In this document: one piece after another, positions 48,601 through 60,328 of the stretch | Position numbering within the stretch: the stretch's first letter is position 1 | How the letters are laid out: each line of letters opens with the position of its first letter | Assembly (NCBI RefSeq): GCF_937616625.2 | Contig: NC_065572.1 | Span: 74,026,653-74,090,652, forward strand | Direction: 5' to 3' | DNA length: 64,000 bases | DNA from: Mercurialis annua | Lineage: Eukaryota; Streptophyta; Magnoliopsida; Malpighiales; Euphorbiaceae | Notes under the pieces: model-generated | Databases searched by the model: none | Told to the model about the DNA's origin: nothing | The model's input: the letters and a program-made list of their open reading frames with translations, nothing else | Program-made: the position numbers and the translations under genes

Positions 48601-50951
48601 GCCAGTTTCCAATCAGCCGATCAGCGCAGTCTTGGAGCCCCATTTCTATGAGTGTTCCTTCTACGATGTCAGATATTTCTTCCTTGGTCATGGAAGACGG
48701 AAACCTTAAATGTGCTGAATAGGTAACAGTCTCTCTGACTGTAAGAGTTCCTAACAATATATCCTCTTGTGTTACATAAGCCTGAAATTTAACATAATAA
48801 AACACTTCAGTGAAAGAATTCGATTGAGCTATTGGCGTAACAAACAGGATTACAGCAGAATTTACGCTGAACTTAATCAATCTTTAAGCTTGCATTTCAT
48901 AATACAGTTTTCTATTAAGATGGACTTAAAATTGCATGATCCTTAGTACTTACAACACTAGAGTCCGCCCGCTTCTTCTTTCCGTTAAACAGAACATCTC
49001 CAGTCATTATCACATTTCTTGAGAGTCTACCTGTGGCAAGATGAATCTCAAATTTCAGATCCAACAAGCAGAACTTTAAATCAAATAGCACCAAGTATCT
49101 CAAGACAATTATAGTTATTGGCTAAAGTCATCATTTCGAATAAAAACTCACTTATTCAGCCTTTTTAACATTAAACCACAAGAAAAATTAGCAGTAACGC
49201 TCTAGAACTACTAAATCAGAATTCCTTCTCAGTCAAAATCATGCTTAATGGCTAACCAACTACGTCATTTAATACCTTTCGGCAAGGTTACATAAGAACA
49301 ATTGGCCAGTCATCCAAAGTTGACAAATAACCACAGCAACATCCATATATTAAGTTCCATGAAAACAGGAAAAGAAAATGTTGTTTGTTTTTCACCGACA
49401 TTTCGTCCAAACTGACGTGTCATCATTTTATTTGCTATAGTATATGATTAAAGACCTATAATAAAGTGCTACAAAATAATTGGACTAACTAACACTAACT
49501 GTACAAACAAGAGAATTCAAAACTAGAAAGGGATATGAAGTTAAGACAATGCTGCCAAGTAGAGCAAGTGTTAGTCCATGAATGGCAACTAATGTGAAAC
49601 AGTGAGGGATGGGAGTAGACTAGAAGCTTGGTCCATGCTTGGCCTTTAGCAATAAATTAATCACCTAATCTAACACCTAATTAATATTGCTTCAATTGTC
49701 TATGTGGACTGGTTAAGTCCAAAAAAGTTGCACCATAAATTTAGTGGGCCATTTGGGAAAGGTGTATGAACATGATTCAATTCATCTAACAATCATTTAT
49801 TATTGGTAATAAGATCAGATATACTTCTGTATTCAGACTTTCCATGTGCCCAACTGCCCAAGCCTCTCATTTAAAGTTCAAATCTATAGCACTCCTAACT
49901 ATAAGCTAAAATACAAAAAAGCTACATAAATGCTAATTGGTAATTAGCTATCATATTGTTCATATGCTGCTATTTATAATAACATTTCAACTTTTCAGGA
50001 CCAAATAGGATTCAATCCCAATTTTTCATGGGACAAAGTTAATTAATCAACACACATTAAACACTAGTTAGATTTATGGCTTGTGAAAATATGCAATACT
50101 CCAAGAAATCAATTACTTACTCCAATGGTAAGTGAGAAAAATTCACTATATTTTGCATATCCCAATATTGGAAGAAAAAGCTTAAATTTTTTAAGTTTTG
50201 TGTCACACAACTGAACAATAAGATCAACAGAACAGAACAAAACAATCAATTCTTACAAATGAGAGAAAACAAAATATAGTTTTTTTTGATAATTTGGGGA
50301 GCAGGGAGCGCTTGTGGGAGGAATCGAACCCACGACCTAGCAGTTTGCTGCTTAGCGCTTATAGTTAAAACCCCATAAAGGAATAAACTTTTTCTTTTTT
50401 CGTAAAAAAAAGACTCACTTCCCGAGCCGAAATCCAGGATTACGCCCAGAATTACTGTCAAAACCCGAGATATGGACCGCCGTAGGCCCATATAACTATA
50501 ATGGTCTGCAGCCCTATGGGAAAGGGCGTAGCCGGGGTTTGAACCGGCAAACATAGTGCCCAGATAGCTGAGACTTAGACGACTAGACCAAACCCGTGCG
50601 AAAAAAGAAGCTTTATTTTGTACATGAATGAACATAAAAGAAATTGGCATACATTATACCTGCAAGTGAATCAAGAAGAGTGGATTTTCCAGACCCAGAA
50701 GGACCCATAATAGCAGTGATTCTCCCAGGCTCAGCAAATCCAGTAAGCCCTTGAAGCAACCTTTTAGTTGGTTTATTTCCAAAATTTGGTATCACAGCAC
50801 TCAAATTTTCCCATACTAAATAAGTCCCTCTCTCTTCACCACCACCTGAATAACCTTGAAATGTACTACTACTACTGTTATCACCACCACCAGTAGTACC
50901 TAAACTGTCACTCTTTGTACTAAAATCACTGCTAGCCACCTCAATCTCCAT
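45663..50951 (-). CDS. Half-size ABCG (WBC) transporter, ABCG12/13/15 clade, tandem copy 2
   Basis: Nine exons on the minus strand join in phase: 50951-50660, 49030-48954, 48781-48320, 48123-48001, 47513-47382, 46975-46691, 46598-46326, 46233-46126 and 46019-45663. They give 702 residues. Exon sizes 3, 5, 6, 7, 8 and 9 equal those of copy 1 (462, 132, 285, 273, 108 and 357 bp), which shows tandem duplication. Motifs: Walker [10 protein letters not shown] (83-91), ISGGEKKR (188-195), LLFLDEPT (208-215), His245. The membrane domain includes [39 protein letters not shown] and [20 protein letters not shown]. The tail ends [11 protein letters not shown]. It is closer than copy 1 to the family consensus ([28 protein letters not shown]). 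Role as for copy 1: probable export of lipid monomers at the plasma membrane; substrate unknown. Confidence 0.94.
47636..47948. mobile_element. Stowaway MITE (Tc1/mariner) in ABCG copy 2 intron 4
   Basis: The 313-bp element begins CTCCCTCCGTCCCGTAAAGA and ends with the inverted TCTTTATGGGACGGAGGGAG. TA flanks both ends (47634-47635 and 47949-47950). It is not the same copy as the Stowaway in ABCG copy 1, so the two insertions came after the gene duplication. Confidence 0.93.
50281..50385 (-). mobile_element. tRNA-derived SINE in ABCG copy 2 intron 1
   Basis: On the minus strand: 'gcgctaagcagcaaactgctagg', then a perfect B-box region 'gtgggttcgattcctcccac', then a 3' end in 'atcaaaaaaaac'. 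It is not a functional tRNA because the acceptor arms do not pair. It shares the B-box region with the fragment at 15462. Confidence 0.65.
50400..50600 (-). mobile_element. Second tRNA-derived SINE in ABCG copy 2 intron 1
   Basis: On the minus strand the 5' end reads 'gggtttggtctagtcgtctaag' (A box), then 'gccggttcaaaccccggctacg' (B box inside a T-arm-like stem). About 120 bases of unrelated body end in a T-rich run. The pattern is that of a plant SINE. It lies just outside exon 1 of ABCG copy 2, in the same orientation as that gene. Confidence 0.7.
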
Positions 50952-51417
50952 ACTTTTTCTTGAAAAAACAAACTCTAGCTAGTCAGAAACAGAATGAAAA
51001 AAAGTGAAAACATGCAAATAAAACTTGAAAATATGGAATATTTGAGGCTATATTGGTATGACACTGATCAAACAACAATCAACAAACAACTGAAATATTA
51101 AATTTGTGAATGGGGAGATCATAAAAAAAGTATGGTTAAAGATGGGGAAGAGGAAAAGATAAAGAAAAAATTTAATGAGGCGGTAGGATTGATTTTAGGT
51201 GGCAAGTAAAGGAATTTAATGCATTTGAATGTCATACTTATATATGGTAGCAGAAGCTGACTAGTTGTACCATTTTCATTTATTTTTTTCTGCTTTTATT
51301 TTTTTGCTTACTTGTTAATCTTTGCCTTTAGGTCAATAAACTCATTTTGTTTAATTAATTAATTGGATTTAGTTAGTTTAATATTAAAAAATAACATAAA
51401 TATAATATGATTTTTTT
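50952..51417 (-). other. Region upstream of ABCG copy 2
   Basis: This is probable promoter and 5' leader. It is AT-rich, and no motif can be assigned with confidence. Confidence 0.4.
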
Positions 51418-52892
51418 GGCTTAATCACCAAAAAATTGCCAAAGTTATACCTTTTATGTCAGTTATAGCCAAATCTTTAAAAACCAACAGATTCTTATAT
51501 TTTTTTTTGACCATTTTTGAATCGAACCGGTTTTTTTGACACCTTGTCATCCACGTCACTGCCAACTAAGCAATTGACTGGCATGACAACCGACATAATT
51601 AAATTAGATTTGGCTATAACTGACACAAATTACATAGTTTTGGTATTTTTTTTTGTGATTAGAGCTAATTTTAAAATCAAACAATTTTTTAAATTCAATA
51701 ATTAATAAATTAAATATATTATAATAAAATTCATATAAATTTAACAAAATAATATTTTTTATTTAACGCTAATTAAAAGTAATCTAATTTTTTTATTAAA
51801 TTTAATTGATTTTAATAAATTTGTTTTATAATATTTGATGGATATATAATTAATTTAAATTTTATTAAAAAAAAAATGTCATATTCATTTTAAAATTTAT
51901 TTTTCAAAATTTCAGTTGCCAGTCCGTCGACACCGCCGCCGTTTAAGACCCAATTGTTCGTCTTTTGACAAACAACCTGAGAATAATATATACAACAAAC
52001 ATAGGACAATGTTCATAATTCAACTACACACATATAAACACAAAAAGAATTACTCAATAGATCACTGCTTATGTAAAGGACGAGTGTAATTTTTTTCTCT
52101 TCTTTTCTCTATAAAGTGAAGCCCATTGCGGTATAATCAATATATATCACGATATTTTCAAAATATGGACGCATATGTCATTTTATTCTGCATAGCAAAA
52201 AACTTACTTTAATTTACACATAACCACTTTTTATTACCTAATCTCAATTATAACAAAATCTCAACAGTATTGAAAATAATAAATCAAACTCGGAATCATC
52301 ATGAACATTAAACACTTTCAACAAATTTAATTCAACATTAATTCTTAAGTAATACATTAACTCACTTTTTTTAATCAAATATGGCTAATTTTTTTAAAAA
52401 TTATCCTTTAATTTTAATTTTAATTTTAATTACTACTTAAATTAATTACATATTCATTAAGATATATTATAAAATAAATTTATTAGATTTAATAAAAAAT
52501 TGGATTAATTTTAATTAGTATTAAATAGAAAATAAACTATTTTTAAATATATATGAATTTTATAAATGATATAATTAATTTACTAATTATTGAATCTAAA
52601 AAATTAGTTTGATTTTAAAATTAGCTCTAATCACCAAAAAATATCAAAACTATATATTTTGTGTCAGTTATAGCCAAAACTAATTTAATTATCTCAGTTG
52701 TCATGTCAGCCAATTGCTTAGTTGGCAGTGACGTGGACGACAAGGTGTCAAAAAACTGGTTCGATTTAAAAATGGCTAAAAAGAAAACAGAACATATAAG
52801 GTTTGGCTAACATTGGTGGTTTTTAAAGGTTTGTTTATAACTGACACAAAACGTATAAGTTTGTCATTTTTTGGTGATTAAGTTTTTTTTTT
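51418..52892. mobile_element. Long inverted repeat / foldback element with MITE termini
   Basis: Two arms of roughly 470-500 bases (51418-51890 and about 52385-52892) are inverted copies around a 490-bp spacer. Each arm ends in a MITE-like unit with GGCTTAATCACC / GCTCTAATCACC termini and shared words such as 'gtcagttatagccaaa', 'tggcagtgacgtgga' and 'acaaggtgtca'. The arms also match in the adjoining AT-rich part ('taattttaaaatcaaac', 'ttcataaatttaa'). The spacer contains a short GC-rich stretch ('ccgtcgacaccgccgccg') unlike its surroundings. No open frame of note. Confidence 0.75.
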
Positions 52893-53734
52893 TGAGATAC
52901 TGGAATGTGATTTTTTTAAATGGTTGTTGAGGCTAATAAATGGAAATGACATGCTAATTTTATCAAATGAAAACAAAATGAATGAATCCCAAATTAGTTA
53001 TACTTGGTTATACATTTATTTGGATGCAAGTGGGAAAAAGTTGATGTTCGAAATTTTAAGGAAAAATTAATAAAAATAAAAGTTAGTTTTGAGGAAATAA
53101 TGGATTTGAATGACTAACGTGACATATACTATTGGAACAAGAATTTCTTCGGACTAAATAGTAGATAATTATTTACTCATTTAGTCCAGTTTAATCTCTC
53201 GAGAGTTTAGTCATAACCTTCTTTTTAAATCTTGATTTCTCGACAAATTATATATCAAAGTTTATACAAATCTGCACGTGGTTTCGCTCGTCGTGACATG
53301 TAAAGAAACATTTTTTTGAAATTAATTAAATATCAAAAATGTATTGTAGTAATTTATTGGTTGAATATATAAATGAAGTGTGGATTTGTAAATGATTGAA
53401 TAAAAGAAATGTTGGTCGGTTAATTAGGTTGATAAAATATAAATCATCTTCTGTGTGGAGTATTTGTTTCTGAAATCATTAAAAGGTCTCTCCACTGTAT
53501 TCAACTCTATGATTGCATTCTCATTATGTAATTCACATGAATTGATAATTAAAATTTTCCAAAAAAAAAAGAAAAACTAAATAAATGATGGCTTAATAAT
53601 TACAAATTTATTTGACCAATAAGAGGTTGTCATTAATTTGTTGGTGTTTGGTTTTCGGCTTATTGTTGCCTTTATAGGGGTTTGACTAACCATCATCACA
53701 TGCATGATTAGTATGCTTCACCAATTTTATTTTA

Positions 53735-53961
53735 TTTTTGGTACAGAATCCGTGGGGTTTTTTTTGAACGGGTCTCAACTATGAGACGGCACTTTTAAGC
53801 TTTCCACATTCAGACTAATCCCCACTCGAGTCGTGTAGCTCCCTTGCGGGAGGCAAACCCTGACCCTAAATTTTAAACGGCTGCATACATGAGTACGGTT
53901 CGAATCCACGACCTCACTTAAGTTAGAAAAACGCTTTACCAACTTATCTACGCCTTGGGGT
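53735..53961 (-). mobile_element. tRNA-derived SINE
   Basis: On the minus strand: A-box region 'gataagttggtaaagcg', B box 'gtggattcgaaccg', a body with 'gtggggattagtctgaatg' and a run of A after 'gacccgttc'. The 5' flank on the plus strand 'ttcaccaattta' (from 53962) resembles 'ttcaccaatttta' at 53717-53729, a possible target duplication. The exact 3' end is uncertain. Confidence 0.7.
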
Positions 53962-56286
53962 TTCACCAATTTATTTAATAATTAATCACTTTTCTTTCAT
54001 TTTTCTCAATCAAGATTTATTTACAAATACAATCAACTAACTACTCCATAATATAACAAGTTAAGGCTTATTTAGAATGCTGTTAGAATAAGGAAAATGT
54101 TCAATTTTTATACAAACAATACGAGGCTTATTAAGAATGCTGTTTGAATAAGGAAAATGTTCAAATTTTTAAATAATAGTTCTAAAATTTGATAAAATTG
54201 ATAACTTTTGTTGTATATGAAAAATCACCCTTCTCAAACTCAGTTTCAATTTCTGAACCTTAAGAGTATTTAAGTATAAACTACAGTTCCCTCACATTCA
54301 CAGAATTTAAAAAATAAATGATAATATATAATTTATTTTAATTTACATATCTTTATGATGTATAAATACGAGTAAAAGGTTGATTGGTAGTTAACAAAAA
54401 TAAACTATAAAAGTAAATTTAATATTTAATAATAAAATAACGAATAAAGTTTGAAAATTTAATTAAGTACTTAAATTTTATGTTATCAGTATTGACATGT
54501 ATTGCTAAATTTATAATGTTTTGTTAACGTTTTGAATAGCATAGAAAATAAATGGGTGAAAACTAAATTTTCAGACTGATAAAAATAAAAAGTAATTATG
54601 AAGTGAGTTTAATGGTTGTTAATTAGAGAAATACTTACATACTTGTAGATATAATATTATAATATATATTTTAAATAATATTAATAATTTAATTTTAAAT
54701 ATTAAAAAATTACATATTTAGTGATATATTATAATATTATTAATTTTATTTATGTATTGCAGCTACCCCATGGCAGTAAAGGATTATGAGCAATTAATGA
54801 AATGAGAAGAGAGTAAAGGAAGTTGAGCTACCCTTTTTGTATTGACCAATAAATTGGAATTACTCAAATCTGGACCAATGTTCTGAACTACGGCCCAGTT
54901 TCTCGGTTCTTTACGACAGAGCCAGCCCAGCCCAGTCGAGCCCATACCAGCCCAGCCCAGACCAGCTTGACTGAAATCTGAAGGCCACTTACAGTAATAC
55001 AGTTGAAGATTCTTTCATCATGTACTGGCTCTACCCCAAGATTCCATCCACTTGTCAAAAAACTGAGGGTTATAATATGTGGGCCATAGAGAATCATAAA
55101 TATGAGATTCATTTCATATATTAAAATTATATTTTTGGAAAAGAGAGAAAACCATAATAACACTCAACTTGGGTTATGTCCTTTTCATACGAAAATTAAA
55201 AATTCAGTGGATCTTACATCATCTCCTATAATTTCAACATTAATAATTCAGCCACGAAACTAGAATTAGCACACCAATAATTATAGAACGCAACGGTTAT
55301 ACCACATTATTCGTATAACAAATCAATAAAACGTTTGTAATTCCGGAAAATCTAACAATTAAAAAAATTTGTAAACATTCATCGACTTACTGTAAAAATA
55401 ACATGGCAAAAGCATTACGTGTAATAAACCGTTATGTTATGTGTAATAAACACTTCATATCCAATTGGATCCATCATGGTTGATTGAACGGCTATGATAT
55501 GAGAATCATTTGATCTTCCTTTTCAGGAGGCAGAATGAATTCCTCTCAACATAACACATAATGCACTGAATCTATTCCCTGCAATGTTTACATCAACTTT
55601 AGAAAAATAAAAGCAAGCACTAAATTTCAAAAACATTAACTTGTTTATTAAAACACCCATAAAATTTGTTCAGAAACTTAACTCCTTTACCAACAAAGGT
55701 TCATTTTGCCATTCCGATTTGAAACAAAAGATCAAAAGAGTTTAAATTCGGAATTTTTTAGATAAAAATACTCGCAAATTGACAATCGGTCTTTCATCCC
55801 TAGTTAGAGGGGCGAAATAAACTTCTATTGATTCTTTTACTTGATACCACTTCCTCCGAAACCTTTCAAGTCTCTTATATTTCAGCGTTTTAAAAATATT
55901 TCTGAAATTTAAAACGCTATATTCATAATTTATGTTAGATATATATATCAGCAACTACCCAAGATTTAGCTTCCTTGCTAAAATATTATCTCAAAGAGTT
56001 GACAAATAGTAGGTAGTTAAAATCTAAGGAAACCTTAATCTGCACTAACTACCCAAATTGTCCCCACAACAACTCTCTCTATCTCTCAATCTTATGGCCC
56101 TAAGAATGTCACTATTTTTTCCAAACTGTCTAGTTTCATAGCAGTTTCATAACCTTTTCTAATATGGTTCTATATGGGTCACCACAAAAAAAACCAACTA
56201 AACTAATACATGACACCATCTGCAAATCTTAGTTTTGAATTGTTTCTGTTATTTCTGGTCCTCTCATTAGATTGTGTTATGTGGCT
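53962..56286. other. AT-rich intergenic region upstream of the repeat-protein gene
   Basis: No gene is supported. Positions 54060-54170 hold a direct duplication ('gaggcttatt...agaatgctgtt...gaataaggaaaatgttcaa'), about 60 bases per unit. Positions 54905-54965 are a CCAGCCCAGC-rich low-complexity tract. The 200 bases before 56287 probably include the promoter of the plus-strand gene. Confidence 0.5.
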
Positions 56287-59200
56287 ATGTCTTTTTTCCA
56301 TTTTGTATTCTTCTTCTGGGTCCTCATATCAAGGACCAGTTTTGTAATTCTTGGTTCTGCTACTTTTTGCCCACATAACTATGTCAAAAACAATAGACAG
56401 TTCCACCAGAAAACTGATCACTTTTGGGAGTTTCAAGAGCAATCCAATACTTGGGTTGAGCTGAAACTTCCCTATGATCTAGTCTCTTGTGTTGATGATC
56501 ACTGTACTAAAGTTGGTTCAATTGATCCAGTAACAGATAACAAAGAAGAAAAGTTAGAAACAGAACCTCAAGTTTCTACGCAAACTGAGAACTTGGGGAA
56601 CAAAGATGATGATGTTTTACCTCAGAGAAAGAGAATTTCTTTGACTAAAATGTCTGAGACATCAGTTTGGGTTACCGGCGAAAGCGGTTCGATCTACGAG
56701 AGGTTCTGGAATGGTGTACAGTGGGTGATAGCACCCCATGATCTACCAATAGTGGCAGGTCATGCAGTTTGTATCTTTATTGTCAATCAGACAATTCTTG
56801 CTCTATCAGAAGCAGGAATTCTATATCAGGTAAAACACATCAGATTATAAAGTTTGCTATATTGATTATAAATTTACACTAGTACTCATGTTTGTACTTT
56901 TGCAAATTCTATCCTAATGAAATGAATTCACACCAGATGCAACTCAGTGAGAGCTCACAGCCAGCATGGATGGAATTCACACCAACTCCTAATTCAAAAG
57001 AAGCAGAACAAAGTTCAACGATCCTTATAAAATCTGGTGTTGTTTCACATGATGGTTTGTGAGTGCACAATTCAAATTAGTAAACAATTTATACCAAAAA
57101 CGTACTCAGATAACTGACGATATTTCGTTGACATTTTGCTCCACTGCTTAACAGGAAGGTTTACTTCTGCACAAAGAAGGGCATATTGTTAGAACTAACT
57201 GACGTTGAGCCTCCAAGGTAAAACTTCACATTCATATGATTATAAGGGTACTGAACTACGCCTTTGTTTTGAGTTTCAGTCTCTATTTACAGTGTAGATT
57301 TTGATGGACGTTTGTGCTATTAATTAATAGAACAGATGGGTACATCATGGGAGACCACCAGGTGGAAATGTCGTAGCAATTGCTGATGCCGGCAGTATTA
57401 GACAAGATGTACTGCATACAATAAGGTAACCCAATCCTCTCCTGCAATCTGCATGCACAATAAGCTGAATCCTTTTTAGACAAATACACAGCTACGTACT
57501 ATAAGGATGATACAATAAATGCAGCTCAGCAGGCGAGCTTTATGAATATGACAAGAGCTCAAAGCCATCATGGAAGAAGCATATATGGACAGAAGCAACA
57601 GGAGAAGATGCATTGCTGATACCGTTAATAGGGTGCACTGCTAATGGCTTGAATGGCGATTACTCGATTTCCCTGTTTCTTTTGACTAAGGTAAAACATT
57701 TTTACTCATAACAAGTTTGCGTACCTTCACAATCATAGGCACACTTTTTATAGATTACTGTATTGTACATAATGGACAGATACTAAAATTGCTATATGTA
57801 AAATTTGCTAAGTGTGAAATAAAAAGAAAAGCAGAAAGCCGGATATACACATCACAATGAAGTATCCGATTATAATTATATATCATTTCTCGTAACCTTT
57901 TGTACATACCACAGAGTGGGAAATTGGTAGAGAGAAGATTACAGAAAAGGAAGTGGAAATGGATTATCCATGGAAGTCCGAAGAATCATCTACTGACTTC
58001 CATGACCCCAGTTCTACAAGACGAATCAAAGGAATTTTTTTCATTATTTCTCACTACAGCCACTGGATCTATTTTTGAGTATCGAATTCTGAAAATTTCA
58101 GGTGAGTTAAAGTATGTAATCTTACAAACTTATTCAAATCGTTTTGGCAGTTGAATATCATAAAAGGAGGTTATAGAATGTTAATTATAGATGGAGAAGC
58201 CAATGCATTAAATTAGGCAAATTTATCTCTCTGCTACATGAAACTAGGTATATGTCATGAAGATCAAATTTTTCATGCAAAGACAGGTATTGGAGACAGC
58301 CAAATTTCTGGATCATGGTCGAGTCATAGTAATCCCCCACATGCAAAAGTTGCTAAAGGAGTTGCTGGCCTACAACTTCAAGCTGGCAGAACATTATTCG
58401 CACTGGATGATGGAAGACTCGCTGAGTTGCATCTACCGGGAGTTGGAGGAGAAAATATAGGTCCAAATTATCAAATTAATGTCCGGAGAAAAGCATCAGT
58501 CAAGTACTTATGGTCTATAATAGATGCACCAGAGACAGAAGGATGGAATGCAGAGTATTGTAAAGAAGAACGAGGACCCACAAATTGCATTATAGGCATA
58601 AGAGATGAGCCTAATGATTCAGGAATTACTAGGTCAGCAACAAGAAGGCGAAAAGGAAGTCAGCCACAGCATAATTACTTAGTTTCCAGTGTTGGTGGAT
58701 CGATACAACTTTCAGAAGAATACAGTTTTCCAGACAATTGGATCAACACTAACTTTCGTCTAAGAGTGATGCATGAAAGCAGATCGTTTTTCCTCATAAC
58801 AGACGGTGGTTTGGCATTCGAGTATCTTAATACTGAAAATTTATGGCTTTGGTTGAGGCATGATCACCCAACCCCAATCAAAGGGGCGGTAGGAAACTAC
58901 AATGGAAGTTTATTTTTAGTTGACATTTATGGTAGTCTGCTAATAAGGGAGAGAAATGGAAATGACCTGGCCTGGTTGAATTGCACAGCTATGAAGAAAG
59001 GAAAGCAAGTGACTGGTGGATCTCCATGGGAAGGAATTCCAGGTAGAACTACGAGAGTTACAGCAGAAGATGCACTCTTCTTCGTGAGCAAAACCGGAAG
59101 ATTGCTCCAGTTTACAGTAAGTAGTAACAAACAATCAAAACAATTATATATGCCCAATAAATTACTTGTAAAACATTCTTTTAGTATTAATGCTGAATAA

Positions 59201-60328
59201 CGACCTGAATGACTATTAGGTTGCCTTGCGGAAGTTTAAATGGAAAGACTGCCGATACCCTCCAAATACAAAAGTAGCAAGCATAGTAGACCAGGAGCTG
59301 TTCAGAGAAAACATAGTATTTATTATTGGAAGGAACGGCCGACTATTTCAATACAATAAAGTGACAGAACTGTGGCATGAGCATTATCAATCGCAACATT
59401 TGATTCTATCACGAATGCCAGGAACTGCAATGAGATCATCATCATCTCTATCACTTACAGGCTCCCTATTTATGCTGTCAGAAGATGGTGGACTGGTGGA
59501 ATATAATTGGAATACAGGTGAAGGCTGGAATTGGATTGAACATGGGACGCCAAATAAAGGCGTGACCTTAACAACTTCTCCTAGCCCGTGCTTTGATAGT
59601 CAACTTTTTTTTATCGGTTCAGACGGAAAAGTATACCTAAGATATATGAACCAAAAGACATGGAAATGGAAGAATTGTGGCTTCCCTTATGGAAGAAACA
59701 CAAAGGGTGAAGATCAAATACAAGCAAGCGCAGAAGATGAGAATGAAGAAGCTTGTATAGATAAAGATATTTCTGCTAGCTGGGAGAAGGATGCAGAACA
59801 CTTCAAGGATCTTAATTGGAACTGCGACCCAAAGGTGAGCATGGCCACGTGATGATTAGTAGACACTACTATGTTGCACATAAACTTATCGAGTCCTTTA
59901 TTCGGAGTTGTCGTTTTTGCAAAAAGATTTTGAAACTAGAAAACTTTATTTTTGTAACTTATTCATGAAAAAAAATATGGTTTCGTCGATTCCCATTACA
60001 GTTCATTCCCGTGCAATATAGGACTTTAGATATAAACTAAGCATATTTCATATATTACAGGTGGCATCAACAAGACCAACTCCATTTTCTGAGGATTCAG
60101 TGGTCTTTGAGCTACGAGATGGCAGAGTAAGCAACAAATCTTTTTTATTACTGCAAGAACATGGTAAAAACTTTAAGAAAAGACGGCGAAAATGCTACTA
60201 ACCTTACTTCTTGATGGCAGTTGGCAGAAATGCGACGAGTTGAGGACTCACACTGGACATGGGCACGGATTATTGGAACTCCAACAAGCTCATGCATAAC
60301 TAATTACTGGACTGCAGTGGCATCATGA
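56287..60328 (+). CDS. Secreted multi-repeat protein with tryptophan-rich beta-propeller-like blades; function unknown
   Basis: Ten exons join in phase: 56287-56829, 56937-57058, 57155-57217, 57336-57425, 57525-57690, 57915-58101, 58248-59116, 59220-59834, 60061-60126 and 60221-60328. They give 942 residues. I cannot name a characterised homologue. The start (MSFFHFVFFFWVLISRTSFV) is a clear signal peptide or membrane anchor. An acidic linker follows at about 75-115. The rest is a series of about 14-15 repeats of the form G-x-L-x-E/Q-Y ... W-x-W-x-x-H-G-x-P. Examples are GSIYERFWNGVQW (134), GELYEYDKSSKPSW (276), GKLVERRLQKRKWKWIIHGS (330), GLAFEYLNTENLWLWLRHDH, GGLVEYNWNTGEGWNWIEHG and GRLAEMRRVEDSHWTW near the C-terminus. 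The periodicity suggests one or two beta-propellers of the lectin/tectonin kind (inference). Exon 7 could instead begin at 58288, also in phase. Confidence 0.82.

Noticed and set aside
50515..50600. Possible minus-strand tRNA gene
   Set aside because: A and B boxes are present, but the first and last seven bases do not pair and a long 3' body follows, which fits a SINE better.
54900..54970. CCAGCCCAGC-rich tract as a possible promoter with site II motifs
   Set aside because: The GCCCA cores are part of a simple low-complexity tract, and no gene starts within a kilobase of it.
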